Positions 23,370 to 32,417 of a stretch of 64,000 nt of DNA are shown here, in pieces (position 1 is the first letter of the stretch; each line of letters starts with the position of its first letter). The translations under genes and the position numbers were made by a program. The notes under the pieces were generated by a model. It was not told the origin of the DNA, made no database searches, and worked only from the letters and a program-made list of their open reading frames with translations. Origin of the DNA: Propionivibrio hellwigii (lineage in GTDB: Bacteria > Pseudomonadota > Gammaproteobacteria > Burkholderiales > Rhodocyclaceae); NCBI RefSeq assembly GCF_041770905.1, contig NZ_JBEUWX010000002.1, positions 930,001 to 994,000 of the forward strand, given 5' to 3'.

Positions 23370-25134
23370 TAAACACAAAACGCAATCCGGCTACCAGACG
23401 CGTTGGAGCAAAGGCGGGGGCGGCAAGCACATGCTGCGTTTTGAAGACCTCAAAGGCCAAGAGCACATTGAACTTTCCACCGACCATGGCAACACCCACC
23501 TGCACATGGGATACCTGATGAACCAGAGTTCGCAGATACAACGCAGTTACGGCTTTGAATTACGCACAAATGAGTGGGGAGCCGTACGTGCGGATAAAGG
23601 GCTGCTCATCACAACCTATACACAGGATTTCAAGCAAAGGATCGCGCACGACAACCCTGACGGGCATGAACAAATGGGTGCAACCCTGGCCCAGAGTAAA
23701 TCACTGGTTCAAGCTACCGAACAGGCAGTCAATTCAACCAAAGACGTATTGACCGGCATTGTTCAGAACCGAGGAACCCAATACTCCACACTGGCGACCG
23801 CTTTGCCGGGCATTCCAGCTGCAGTACAGGCCATTGCTGCAACCGTTCTGGGGGGAGATACGTCGGAATCAGGAGAAACGTCGGTTTCGGGCGACATGGA
23901 TCCGGCTATGGCAGATGCGCAGGCCATGCTCGGACTCTCCAGGCAGATAGAAAAACCCATCGTTTCCATCGTCAGCCCTGAGGGACAGACAATGATCAGT
24001 CCCAAACCCGTTGTCGTCAGCTCAGGGCAAAGTATTTCCATACGCGCTTCCAGCCCAATGACGTTGACAACGGGAGCGCAACTCACCCAGCTTGCGCAAC
24101 GCGGAATGGTGACCCAGGTCAGCACTGGCGGGCAGGTCAATGTGGTTTCGGGCGGAGATATCATCTCACATGCGCAAACCGGTGCAACCAACATTATTGC
24201 CCAGAATGATGCTTCAATAACATCAACATCGGCCAACGCCAATGTCGTTGGTGAAAAATCTGCCTTGCTCCAGGGAAAAACCAAGGATGCCTTTGTTATG
24301 GGCGGCGAGCGTGTGGCACTAATATGCGGCCGCTCATCCATTGTGCTTTTGGCAGATGGCACAGTACAGATTAGCGGTGTCAAAGGGCTGTTCAACTTTA
24401 CTGAAGATCTGGATGAGCGCGGTGGGAAAATCTACCTCAATTGTGATGCGCCCGTTGCCATGGATTCATCAGTCGTTGCAAATGGCCAGAATCTGGTATC
24501 CGCCGCCAGCCAGCCAATGCAACCAGCCAATGGCGACGAAAGCGTTGGGAGCGCTAGCGCAAGCGTATTATCTCCGCCCGCAACCCCTGAAGAAGCGCCA
24601 AACCAGGTTGATCTATCCCATTTACAAGGACAATTCGACAGTCTGTGGGGACAAAGCTTTCCTAATGGAAAAAGTCAGGAATTTGGCGGAACGCTGGTCT
24701 CTGATAAAGACGGAAACATAAAACTCGTGAATACTGGCGGTGGCACGAGTGGAACTTTTTCTCCCGATTTGAACGTTGGCGCTGATGAAAAGGTATTGGG
24801 CGTATTTCATACGCATCCATACGATAATAGCGAGGGAGGCCACACGGGGGTTTCTTTGAGTGGCGGAGACGCCGGGTATCTGATCAATAAAAAGCAGGAC
24901 GTCATCATTGCACAAAGCGGTACGCAACAATTCATGTACATGCGGACTGGGCAAACGCCGGATTCGGTCAATTTCCAGCAGCTCAATGCTCAACAGAACC
25001 AGAGAATCGGCGAGATCGCAAGAACCCAGAACATAGGATTTAGCCAGGCTAGCCAGATTGCGGCCCAGGAGACTGCAGCCAGTCATGGGCTGGCGTACTA
25101 TGAAGGACAAGATGGAATTTTTACAAAGAAATAA
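22003..25134 (+). CDS. vgrG: Evolved VgrG with DUF2345-like region and JAMM/MPN-like effector domain
   Basis: 1043 residues. The first 456 residues are almost identical to VgrG1. A second part (about 460-830) has the DUF2345-type continuation with EHIELSTDHGNTHLHMG and beta-helix-like repeats (QVNVVSGGDIISHAQTG). After a Pro/Ser-rich linker the last 180 residues form an extra domain: VLGVFHTHPYDN, then SLSGGDAGY. His936, His938, Ser953 and Asp956 fit the HxH...SxxD zinc motif of JAMM/JAB peptidases and DUF4329-like toxins. This makes it an evolved VgrG whose spike carries its own enzyme. Peptidase or amidase activity is inference. A secreted immunity candidate follows immediately. Confidence 0.85.
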   Translation: MNRLLTSHLGGEGKLKAVWLEGTEALSTLYRIRVRLISEDGQIDCQKLLGEAGSVELLAAGGAKRYFSGQIVRMGALGKAGRYYRYEAHLSPKLWHAGRTSDFRIWQNLTVKEIAEELLGKHAIRHDWRTKNALKRWEYKVQYGETDLEFLERLLAHEGLYYWFEHKKGGERLIIADHFTTPDTYPGYENVLYCPPDEAREDEDHYWDWNLSRRPEPGRYTQGDYDFKKPAKDLTTGHSDPRGHLFDQYERYAYPGNYTDPGEGEQYAIARLEALQAGQDLITLTGKVRGALPGYRFTLRNHPREEQNRELLVVRADYRATDNDYEAWGEREEAGYQVIVKAQPADKGYRPLARSGPRARGPETAVVVGPAGEEIHTDEYGRVKVHFHWDRYGKKDGSDSCWIRVASPWAGSNFGGIHIPRIGQEVIVDYEYGDPDRPLITGRVYNAAQMPPWELPKHKTQSGYQTRWSKGGGGKHMLRFEDLKGQEHIELSTDHGNTHLHMGYLMNQSSQIQRSYGFELRTNEWGAVRADKGLLITTYTQDFKQRIAHDNPDGHEQMGATLAQSKSLVQATEQAVNSTKDVLTGIVQNRGTQYSTLATALPGIPAAVQAIAATVLGGDTSESGETSVSGDMDPAMADAQAMLGLSRQIEKPIVSIVSPEGQTMISPKPVVVSSGQSISIRASSPMTLTTGAQLTQLAQRGMVTQVSTGGQVNVVSGGDIISHAQTGATNIIAQNDASITSTSANANVVGEKSALLQGKTKDAFVMGGERVALICGRSSIVLLADGTVQISGVKGLFNFTEDLDERGGKIYLNCDAPVAMDSSVVANGQNLVSAASQPMQPANGDESVGSASASVLSPPATPEEAPNQVDLSHLQGQFDSLWGQSFPNGKSQEFGGTLVSDKDGNIKLVNTGGGTSGTFSPDLNVGADEKVLGVFHTHPYDNSEGGHTGVSLSGGDAGYLINKKQDVIIAQSGTQQFMYMRTGQTPDSVNFQQLNAQQNQRIGEIARTQNIGFSQASQIAAQETAASHGLAYYEGQDGIFTKK

Positions 25135-25139
25135 TTGTG

Positions 25140-25568
25140 ATGAGACACTTGTTTCAACAGGCGTGGCAGTTATGTTTTGTTGGTTTTTTCGGCCTCCTTG
25201 CCGCAGGCGATGTTTATCCGCAAAGTAATTCCATAATCAGTCAAACGAGGTGTGAAAGCATGAGCACAAACGATGTACGACATGACGGATTCCTGAAAGA
25301 CCTCGACAACCTCCTCCGGGAAGGTCAAACTCTGTTAGAAAACGCTCATTGGCAGGCTGCCAATATGAAATTTATCCAAGGAATCGAGAAACTTGGAGAC
25401 GCATATTCCTCACCGGACATTATTGATGATACCGGGATGAAGCTGACGCTTGCCGACATTGAGGCTCAGGCAGGCAATATTGGAAATTCGGCAAAAATCA
25501 GAGGGAAGGTTTTGTCTGACCGTTTATTGATATTGCGTAAAAAAATTGCCGCGCGTAATAATCAGTAA
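25140..25568 (+). CDS. Candidate periplasmic immunity protein for the JAMM-type VgrG
   Basis: 142 residues from the ATG at 25140 (GTG 25137 would add one). The N-terminus is a signal peptide (QLCFVGFFGLLAAGDVYPQ), so the mature protein is periplasmic. The rest is helical (LDNLLREGQTLLENAHWQAA) and resembles a single repeat-like helical hairpin bundle. No family recognised. It starts five bases after the VgrG stop. A periplasmic immunity protein would mean the JAMM domain acts in the periplasm, for example on peptidoglycan peptides; this is inference. Confidence 0.55.
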   Translation: MRHLFQQAWQLCFVGFFGLLAAGDVYPQSNSIISQTRCESMSTNDVRHDGFLKDLDNLLREGQTLLENAHWQAANMKFIQGIEKLGDAYSSPDIIDDTGMKLTLADIEAQAGNIGNSAKIRGKVLSDRLLILRKKIAARNNQ

Positions 25569-25575
25569 GGATTCA

Positions 25576-26025
25576 ATGGTAAAAAATATGCAATACATTA
25601 TTAATGAAGGTTATCTCAACCTGCCACTGGAAGGACGCATTGACCGAACCCTGAATGTCTTGGCGACACCCGATGGTTCGGGCAATACCTATCTCATTAG
25701 CCGGGATGAGTTGCGACCAGGTGAATCCCTTCGCCAGTTCGTCGAAAGACAACTCAATGAACTTTCTGGCCAGGTCAAGGGGTATCAATCAACCCTAAAA
25801 CCAACACTGACCAAAATTATCGCCGGGTTTGATGAAGTTATCGAGTTTGCCGGCGCCTTTACACAAAACGGCCAGGAGATACACCAGCGGCAGGTTGCGC
25901 TGAAACTGCCGGGAACACAACGTGTGTTGATTCTTACCCTGAGCGGATTTGAACCATTTAGCGAGGCGGCCTTGCGTAATTGGGCCGCCACAATTTCCAG
26001 CTTCAAGCTGCGCCCAATGGATTAA
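25576..26025 (+). CDS. EagR-type DcrB/DUF1795 chaperone for the PAAR-Rhs effector
   Basis: 149 residues from the ATG at 25576, with AAGG six bases upstream. The DcrB/DUF1795 pattern is clear: YLNLPLEGRIDRTLNVLA, LISRDELRPGESLRQFVERQ, then GAFTQNGQEIHQRQVALKL and LRNWAATISSFKLR. Proteins of this family (EagR) wrap the N-terminal transmembrane helices of PAAR-Rhs effectors and help load them on VgrG (family knowledge). The Rhs gene that follows two bases later starts with exactly such helices, so this pair is convincing. Confidence 0.85.
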   Translation: MVKNMQYIINEGYLNLPLEGRIDRTLNVLATPDGSGNTYLISRDELRPGESLRQFVERQLNELSGQVKGYQSTLKPTLTKIIAGFDEVIEFAGAFTQNGQEIHQRQVALKLPGTQRVLILTLSGFEPFSEAALRNWAATISSFKLRPMD

Positions 26026-26027
26026 CC

Positions 26028-29000
26028 ATGTCAGGCACGGCTGCGGCAAGATTAAACGATCCGATTGCGCATACCAATGCGCATGCGCGTTTTTGGGCCA
26101 AATTTGTTGGCGGCGTGGTTGGCGGCATTGTCGCCGGAGCGCTCGCCGGCGCGGCGGTCACCGCGATCATTGGCACAGGAGGCGCTGCCGCAGCGCCAAT
26201 CATGGCCGCTGTCGCTGTAGGCGGCGCCCGCTTTCTCGGTGGGCTGGGAGGCGCTGCATTAGGTGAAGTCATTGCGGACAAGCTAATTCCTGAAAAACTT
26301 ACAGTGACCGGCAAAATTACTACAGCCTCGCACGACGTTTTTATTAATAGCAAGGCACGCGGCGCAGCCAGGGCAAGTCCAGAAACGCCGATTGACCAGG
26401 CCATCTGTTCCAAACATTCCCCACCCATCTATTTGGCCGAAGGCTCGGAAACCGTCTTTGTCAACAGCTGGGTCATGTCGCGCAAGGACGACCATACAAC
26501 TTGCGGCGCAAAAATCAGCGAAGGTTCGCCCAACGTATTCGTCGGCGGGCCTACTGCCCGTGTCCGCAATGTTGCTGATGAAGTTCCCTTCATCTCCAAG
26601 GCTATCGTCACGATCTTTAGTCTGCTAATGCTTGCACGCGGTTTACGCTGTCTACCTAAGCTGGCGCGACAAGGACGTTCGGCCTTGCCCTGCCTTGTCG
26701 AAGGCGCTTTATCGGCAGGCGTGGGCCTATGGGGACTGGTCAGTTCGGTGGGCCACCCGGTCATTGCCGCCACTGGGGGCAAAGTACTGTCCGGCGCTGA
26801 AGAACTTGATTTTGAACTACCTGGGCCGATTCCCCTAGCCTGGCAACGCCTCTACAGCAGTCACGATGTCCGCGATGAAAGCCTGCTAGGCCGCGGCTGG
26901 AGCATGCCCTATTCAATGGAACTGGTACTAACTGCCAATCAAGGCGGTGAGCCCGTCGCTATTCTTTATGATGATCAGGGCCGTGACATCGAATTCTCGC
27001 AACTCGAACCAGGCACAGGTATTTACAGCCAGAGCGAAGGCTATTGGCTATGGCGTAGTGAAGGCGGCCATTATTTTGTGCAAAGCATTGAAGGAGCATT
27101 CTGGCTATTTGCTTCGCCTGAGGAAAATCTGCCGGAACAGCGTCTGAAACTCCAACGTATCGAGGACCGCAACGCAAACTTCATTGAACTGCGCTGGAAC
27201 CGTCAAGGACAACTGCATCAGATTACCGACAGCACCGGCCGTCTGCTTGAACTGCGCTATGGCAACACAAACCGCCTGCGCCAAATAGCGCTCATTGCCG
27301 GCGCTCCCGGCGAAACCCCCGGCATTCTGGTCAACTACGGTTATGGTGCGACAGGGCAATTGACGGAAGTCACCAACCGCACGGGGCAGGTTGTGCGCCG
27401 TTTTGGCTACAACCCCGATGGCCTGATGACCTTACACGCCAACGCAGCCGGTCTTGAATGTCACTACGCCTGGCAAGGCGCAGGCAAATGGGCGCGGGTT
27501 GTCCGGCACTGGACCAATGAAGGCGAACACTACGAAATCAGCTACCGTATTGTAGAGGGCATTGCCCCCACGTCATCCCAGGCCCATCCCATACCTGCCG
27601 CCACGCCCGATACCGTCATCGGCCAGACGCGAGCCACAGACCAACTGGGTCGCGTGCAAACCTGGGACTGGAATACAGACTACCGCATCCTTGCCTACAC
27701 CAACCCTGCAGGGCAATGCTGGCGCGCCGCCTACAACCAGGACAAACAGCGCCTGAGTCTCACAGCGCCTGACGGAAACAGCACCCGCTACTGCTACGAT
27801 AGCCAGGGGCTGCTTGCCTCCGAGACCGACGCGCTCGGCCGCACACGGAGTACCGGATGGACGCCGCAAGGGCTGCCGTGGCATGAAACTGCCCCTGACG
27901 GCAAAGTCACCCGCTACACATGGGACGAACGGGGCAACCTCTCATGCCGCACCGATCCTGACGGCAGTCAAACACATTATATTTACGACACACGCGGCCT
28001 GCCGCTACGCATCACCGACGCCCGCGGCGGCGTCAAGCGCTTCACCTGGGATGCCCGCGCGTTACTGCGCTCGCATACCGACTGCTCAGGCCAGACCACC
28101 CGCTACAGCTACGACGGATACGGCCACCTCACCCGCATCACCGACGCCCTGGGACAAATCACCACCTTTACCCACGACCCGCTCGGCCGACTGCGCGGAC
28201 AAAGCCTGCCGGACGGCGCGCACCACGCCTACGATTACGACGGCGCGGGCCGCCTCACTGGCGCGACCGACCCCTTAAGCCGCATCAGCCGCTTCGCCTG
28301 GGATGGCGCGAACCGCCTCACCGCCCGACAGGATGCCGAAGGGCGGCAGATCGAACTGCACTACGACAAAGCTGGCCGGCTCTCCGACCTGATCAACGAA
28401 AACGGCGCTGCCTACCGCTTCACCTATGACGCCGCCGACCGGCTGAGTGAAGAACACCGCCCTGACGGCACACGCCTGAGCATCCAGTACGACGCCAACG
28501 GCGCCCCCATCCTGCTCACCCGCACCCCAGGGATAGGCGACGAGATTGACGAAGAAGCGCCCATTCTCCCTGATTCCTCTGATCCGGCGAGCCGCACTGC
28601 TGAAACCGGCGTCCATAGGGAATTACAGAACACCGCCTCTGAAACCCTCGTCAATAAAGGGCTACAGGGCAGCGCCCCGGAAACCCCCATCAACAGTGGG
28701 CTGGCGGGCAGCCTGGCCGGGAGTATTGGCTCCGGCCTGGCCAGAGACGCCCTAAATACGCCGACTTCAGGGCAGCGCGAAGCGGGCAATGACAGGCGCT
28801 GCCAACACCCCGCCTCCCCGGAGCGCGCCGGCGCAAGAGAAGCCGCCGCAGCCGGCCAGGCCAGCCGGATCAGCGCCGCCCCCCAGCACGGCAGCCTGCC
28901 CTCCCCTGACGAAAGCGGCCTGCCGCAACACACCCACCTCATCCGCGACGCTGCCGGGCGACTCATCGAAAAGCGCACCGCCCATCACCTCTACCGCTAC

Positions 29001-31331
29001 GCCTATGACGCCGCCGACCGTCTGACCGAAGCACGCAGGTTCGCGCTGGCCTTACCCGAAGCGCCCGATACCGCCGGGCTGTCCTCCGCATACCCCACGC
29101 CACCCGCACCCCCCTGCCAAAGCACCGCTGAAACCGGCGTCAATAGGGAATTACAGAACACCGCCCCTGAATCCCGCGTCAATAAAGGGCTGGCGGGCAG
29201 CGCCTCTGAAACCCCCGTCAACAGTAGGCTAGCGGGTGCCCTGCCCGGTGACAAACCACCCGAACCCAAACTCACCCCCCTGCACAGCGTTTGCTTTGCC
29301 TACGACGCACTCGGCCGCCTCATCGAAGAGCGCGCCACCGACGAAACCTGTGGTCAAACCCACACCCTGCGTTACGAACACGACGCCCTGGGCAACCGTA
29401 CCCGTACCCTCCTGCCGACCTTGCCGGAAGAAGACGCACTGCGCGCGCTCAACTACCTCTACTACGGCTCCGGCCACCTGCACCAGATCAACTTCAGCCG
29501 TCAGGACGCAGGAGAAGAATCCCCTCGTCACCAGCTCATCGCCGACATCGAACGCGACGCCCTGCACCGGGAAACTGCCCGCAGCCAGGGGGCGCTACGC
29601 ACCCGCTACGCCCTTGACCCCCTCGGCCGCCGCCTCGGCCTCTGGAGCCAAAGCGCTGACTTTAGTCCCGAACAACCCCTGGCCGCCAACGACGAAGGCT
29701 GGCTGCAGGCCCTTGCCCGTGCCGGGCAATCCATACACGCCCGTGCCGGGCAATCCACACACGCCCGCGCCGGGCAACACCCCTCCCCGGCCTCTCACCC
29801 GCTCGACGGACTACTGAAAGCCTATATCTACGACAAAGCCGGCGAATTGCGCCGCGTCCGTCACAGTTCTCAGGGCGATACCCTCTATGCTTATGACGCC
29901 ACCGGCCGCATCACCAACAAGGCGACTTCAGTAAACACCATCAGCAACGAAGCCTTCGCCTACGACCCGGCCGGCAACCTGCTCGATCCATCTTCCCAAA
30001 TGGCGCTCTCCCGGCGCACCCAACATCCGCAGGCCGGCTATGTGCGCGACAACCTCGTGCGCGTCTTCGAAGACAAACGCTTCTCCTACGACGGCTTTGG
30101 CCGCCTGATTGAAAAGAAGATTGGCCGGCATACGCGCCAGCGCTTCACCTGGGACGAAGAAGACCACCTCATTGCCGTCACCACCACCCGCCGCCCCGGC
30201 ACAAAAGCCCAAAGCGAACAGACCGTCCGCTTCACCTACGATGCGCTGGGTCGGCGTATCAGCAAAACCGATGCCTTCGGCACGACCTTCTTCATCTGGG
30301 AAGGCATGCGCCTTATTGAAGAGCGACGGGGGCAGCACGTCATTACCTATGTCTATGAGCCGGGTTCCTATGTCCCGCTGGCAAGGCTCGATGCCACAGG
30401 CTTGCCCCGACAGAACGCCTCCCCTGAACCCCCCGTAGATAAAGGGCTGCAAGGCAACCTGCCCGGGCGTATTGGCTCCGGCCTGGCCGGAGACGCTCAA
30501 TCCACGCGGGCTGCAGGGCAGCCCAAGCTTTGCGAGGTCTATTACTTCCATACCGACCCGGTCGGATTGCCGGAAGAGCTGACCAACGCCCAGGGACAAC
30601 GCATCTGGCAGGCGAGTTACAAGACCTGGGGCAATACGGTACGGGAAGCGTGGGCGTACGCCAAAATCGACGGCTCCCCAATATTTACCCAGGATCAGGG
30701 GCAGATGCCCGACCCGCAGGCGCGGGAGCAGAATCTGCGTTTCCAGGGTCAGTATCTCGACCGGGATACGGGGCTGCATTACAATACGTTCCGTTATTAC
30801 GATCCGGATATCGGTAGGTTTATCTCGCCCGATCCGATTGGGCTTAATGGGGGCATTAATCTTTCTTCCTATGCACCCAATCCCGTCTCTTGGATCGATC
30901 CGTGGGGGTGGAGTTGTGGCAATACTAATAAAAACAAACCAAAGTTTATCTTTGACTCTAGAGCCCAACAGTATAGAAATACATCTAATGGCCAATTTGT
31001 TTCACCAAGTAAATTGCCTTGGCCAAGTAATGATGGTTTTGTAACAAGGTCACCTACAATAATTAAACCAGGAACGATAATTGATCGGTTTGGTAAACCG
31101 TCAGGCCGATATGCGGGCCAGCCAGGGGCTACTGTGTCAGAGCGTGGAATGGCTCAAGGAGCTGATTCAGCACCTTATAGGAAATATGAAGTTATACAGC
31201 CACTTCCTGCAGAAGTTGGGCCTGCTGCACCTGTTCCAGAATTTGGGGCAACTGGTGGTGCAACTCAATATAAATTTGACAAGTCTGTGAATGATCTTGT
31301 TACGGATGGATATTTGAGGGAGATATTTTAG
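26028..31331 (+). CDS. Complete PAAR-Rhs effector with TNT NAD+-glycohydrolase tip
   Basis: 1767 residues from the ATG at 26028. Order: N-terminal transmembrane helices (about 25-80), PAAR domain (about 95-185, with HDVFINSKARGAARA and GSPNVFVGG), second hydrophobic segment (about 190-245), DUF6531-like part (GHPVIAATGGKVLSGAEELD), YD repeats, three linkers of 13-residue units, and the core signature DPIGLNGG near 1600. The tip begins about residue 1627 and has IDRFGKPSGRYAGQPG, SERGMAQ, YRKYEVIQPLPAEVGP and GGATQYKF, the TNT domain that destroys NAD(P)+. It is the only full-length Rhs here and the likely acceptor for the displaced tips downstream. EagR chaperone upstream, immunity gene overlapping by one base. 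Confidence 0.9.
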   Translation: MSGTAAARLNDPIAHTNAHARFWAKFVGGVVGGIVAGALAGAAVTAIIGTGGAAAAPIMAAVAVGGARFLGGLGGAALGEVIADKLIPEKLTVTGKITTASHDVFINSKARGAARASPETPIDQAICSKHSPPIYLAEGSETVFVNSWVMSRKDDHTTCGAKISEGSPNVFVGGPTARVRNVADEVPFISKAIVTIFSLLMLARGLRCLPKLARQGRSALPCLVEGALSAGVGLWGLVSSVGHPVIAATGGKVLSGAEELDFELPGPIPLAWQRLYSSHDVRDESLLGRGWSMPYSMELVLTANQGGEPVAILYDDQGRDIEFSQLEPGTGIYSQSEGYWLWRSEGGHYFVQSIEGAFWLFASPEENLPEQRLKLQRIEDRNANFIELRWNRQGQLHQITDSTGRLLELRYGNTNRLRQIALIAGAPGETPGILVNYGYGATGQLTEVTNRTGQVVRRFGYNPDGLMTLHANAAGLECHYAWQGAGKWARVVRHWTNEGEHYEISYRIVEGIAPTSSQAHPIPAATPDTVIGQTRATDQLGRVQTWDWNTDYRILAYTNPAGQCWRAAYNQDKQRLSLTAPDGNSTRYCYDSQGLLASETDALGRTRSTGWTPQGLPWHETAPDGKVTRYTWDERGNLSCRTDPDGSQTHYIYDTRGLPLRITDARGGVKRFTWDARALLRSHTDCSGQTTRYSYDGYGHLTRITDALGQITTFTHDPLGRLRGQSLPDGAHHAYDYDGAGRLTGATDPLSRISRFAWDGANRLTARQDAEGRQIELHYDKAGRLSDLINENGAAYRFTYDAADRLSEEHRPDGTRLSIQYDANGAPILLTRTPGIGDEIDEEAPILPDSSDPASRTAETGVHRELQNTASETLVNKGLQGSAPETPINSGLAGSLAGSIGSGLARDALNTPTSGQREAGNDRRCQHPASPERAGAREAAAAGQASRISAAPQHGSLPSPDESGLPQHTHLIRDAAGRLIEKRTAHHLYRYAYDAADRLTEARRFALALPEAPDTAGLSSAYPTPPAPPCQSTAETGVNRELQNTAPESRVNKGLAGSASETPVNSRLAGALPGDKPPEPKLTPLHSVCFAYDALGRLIEERATDETCGQTHTLRYEHDALGNRTRTLLPTLPEEDALRALNYLYYGSGHLHQINFSRQDAGEESPRHQLIADIERDALHRETARSQGALRTRYALDPLGRRLGLWSQSADFSPEQPLAANDEGWLQALARAGQSIHARAGQSTHARAGQHPSPASHPLDGLLKAYIYDKAGELRRVRHSSQGDTLYAYDATGRITNKATSVNTISNEAFAYDPAGNLLDPSSQMALSRRTQHPQAGYVRDNLVRVFEDKRFSYDGFGRLIEKKIGRHTRQRFTWDEEDHLIAVTTTRRPGTKAQSEQTVRFTYDALGRRISKTDAFGTTFFIWEGMRLIEERRGQHVITYVYEPGSYVPLARLDATGLPRQNASPEPPVDKGLQGNLPGRIGSGLAGDAQSTRAAGQPKLCEVYYFHTDPVGLPEELTNAQGQRIWQASYKTWGNTVREAWAYAKIDGSPIFTQDQGQMPDPQAREQNLRFQGQYLDRDTGLHYNTFRYYDPDIGRFISPDPIGLNGGINLSSYAPNPVSWIDPWGWSCGNTNKNKPKFIFDSRAQQYRNTSNGQFVSPSKLPWPSNDGFVTRSPTIIKPGTIIDRFGKPSGRYAGQPGATVSERGMAQGADSAPYRKYEVIQPLPAEVGPAAPVPEFGATGGATQYKFDKSVNDLVTDGYLREIF
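29715..29780 (+). repeat. 24-bp tandem repeat inside the Rhs gene
   Basis: Nearly three units of gcccgtgccgggcaatcc plus six bases, encoding (A)RAGQS(I/T)H repeats. The same array is present in the other copies of this core segment (about 36138-36205 and 42563-42630). It is a low-complexity linker between YD-repeat blocks. Confidence 0.75.
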
Positions 31332-31564
31332 TGGTATCAGTTATATATAAATTAATTCAAAAAGGAATTGATGATACAAGCAACGCCATTAGAGGAAAAA
31401 ATATTTACTATAAATGCACAATATGTGGCGATACTATTTACTCCTTAGTAAAGGATAACATCGGATGTAAATGTGGAAATATATTTATTGACTATGATTA
31501 TTTTCGTCTGTCAGTAAAAGATGTTAAAAACATTGAGATCCTAAAAAAGCAATCGCGTAAATGA
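31331..31564 (+). CDS. Zinc-ribbon-like immunity candidate for the TNT toxin
   Basis: 77 residues from a GTG that overlaps the Rhs stop codon by one base. Four cysteines are arranged CTICGD and CKCGN, a likely zinc ribbon, followed by FIDYDYFRLSVKD. No signal peptide, fitting a cytoplasmic inhibitor of an NADase. I do not recognise a named immunity family. Low G+C continues from the toxin tip through this gene. Confidence 0.6.
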   Translation: MVSVIYKLIQKGIDDTSNAIRGKNIYYKCTICGDTIYSLVKDNIGCKCGNIFIDYDYFRLSVKDVKNIEILKKQSRK

Positions 31565-31664
31565 TATTGCCTATTCATAACTTTCTGGCAGGACGTTTCA
31601 GCCTGCCACAAACTCAACGCCCGAATAAAGCGAAATCTACTACTTCCATACCGACCCGGTCGGA

Positions 31665-32405
31665 TTGCCGGAAGAGCTGACCAACGCCCAGGGACAACGC
31701 ATCTGGCAGGCGAGTTACAAGACCTGGGGCAATACGGTACGGGAAGCGTGGGCGTACGCCAAAATCGACGGCTCCCCAATATTTACCCAGGATCAGGGGC
31801 AGATGCCCGACCCGCAGGCGCGGGAGCAGAATCTGCGTTTCCAGGGTCAGTATCTCGACCGGGATACGGGGCTGCATTACAATACGTTCCGTTATTACGA
31901 TCCGGATATCGGTAGGTTTATTTCGCCTGATCCGATTGGGCTTAATGGGGGAATTAATCTTTCTAGTTATGCCCCTAATCCTGTTTCGTGGGTGGATCCG
32001 TGGGGGTGGTGCCGCCGCGGGAATGCAGCCACAAAGAAACATATGGACGGTGTGCGTGACCAGTTTATGACGGATAATCCAACAGCTCAACATACCGCTG
32101 GCGGCAGAAAAATTGGAACAGGTACTGAATTATCAGAGACCTATTTGCGTCCAATAAATGGAGGGCGAAAGGGTGGTTCCTATGCGGATATGACTTTCAC
32201 AGACGCTCAAGGCAGGACAGTTTATGTTCAAACTGTAGATAAAGGAATGGTTAATGGCATGAGTCAACGAGAATGGAACAATGCCGTAAGAATTACAAAT
32301 CAAGATCCGAGCGCGATTGTCATTACGGTGCCCAAAGGAAATACTGTTTCGCCGGGGGCGCTGGATACTTCTACCATGACTCCCGGACAAGTAACCATTA
32401 AATAA
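31665..32405 (+). CDS. Displaced Rhs tip with a predicted nuclease toxin
   Basis: Homology to the Rhs core begins at about 31638 (YYFHTDPVG); the first usable start is TTG 31665. After the signature SPDPIGLNGG and WVDPWGW the tip starts CRRGNAATKKHMDGVRDQFM. It contains HTAGGRKIGTGTELSE, GGRKGGSYADMTFTD, VYVQTVDKG and IVITVPKG. The order Asp in ADMTF, then VxTVD, recalls a restriction-endonuclease-like fold with degenerate ends; this is a guess. Probably silent until recombined onto the complete Rhs just upstream, with which it shares about 290 bases of near identity. Confidence 0.55.
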   Translation: MPEELTNAQGQRIWQASYKTWGNTVREAWAYAKIDGSPIFTQDQGQMPDPQAREQNLRFQGQYLDRDTGLHYNTFRYYDPDIGRFISPDPIGLNGGINLSSYAPNPVSWVDPWGWCRRGNAATKKHMDGVRDQFMTDNPTAQHTAGGRKIGTGTELSETYLRPINGGRKGGSYADMTFTDAQGRTVYVQTVDKGMVNGMSQREWNNAVRITNQDPSAIVITVPKGNTVSPGALDTSTMTPGQVTIK

Positions 32406-32417
32406 GAAAGTGTTTTT

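Noticed and set aside
28596..28770. CRISPR-like array of 39-bp periodic repeats
   Set aside because: The whole unit repeats with no unique spacers, it is in frame within an Rhs linker, and no cas gene is present.
30000..30995. Long minus-strand open frames inside the Rhs genes (also near 36355-37206 and 42780-43589)
   Set aside because: They recur in every copy of the same Rhs segment, lack ribosome sites, and lie antisense to well-conserved YD repeats.
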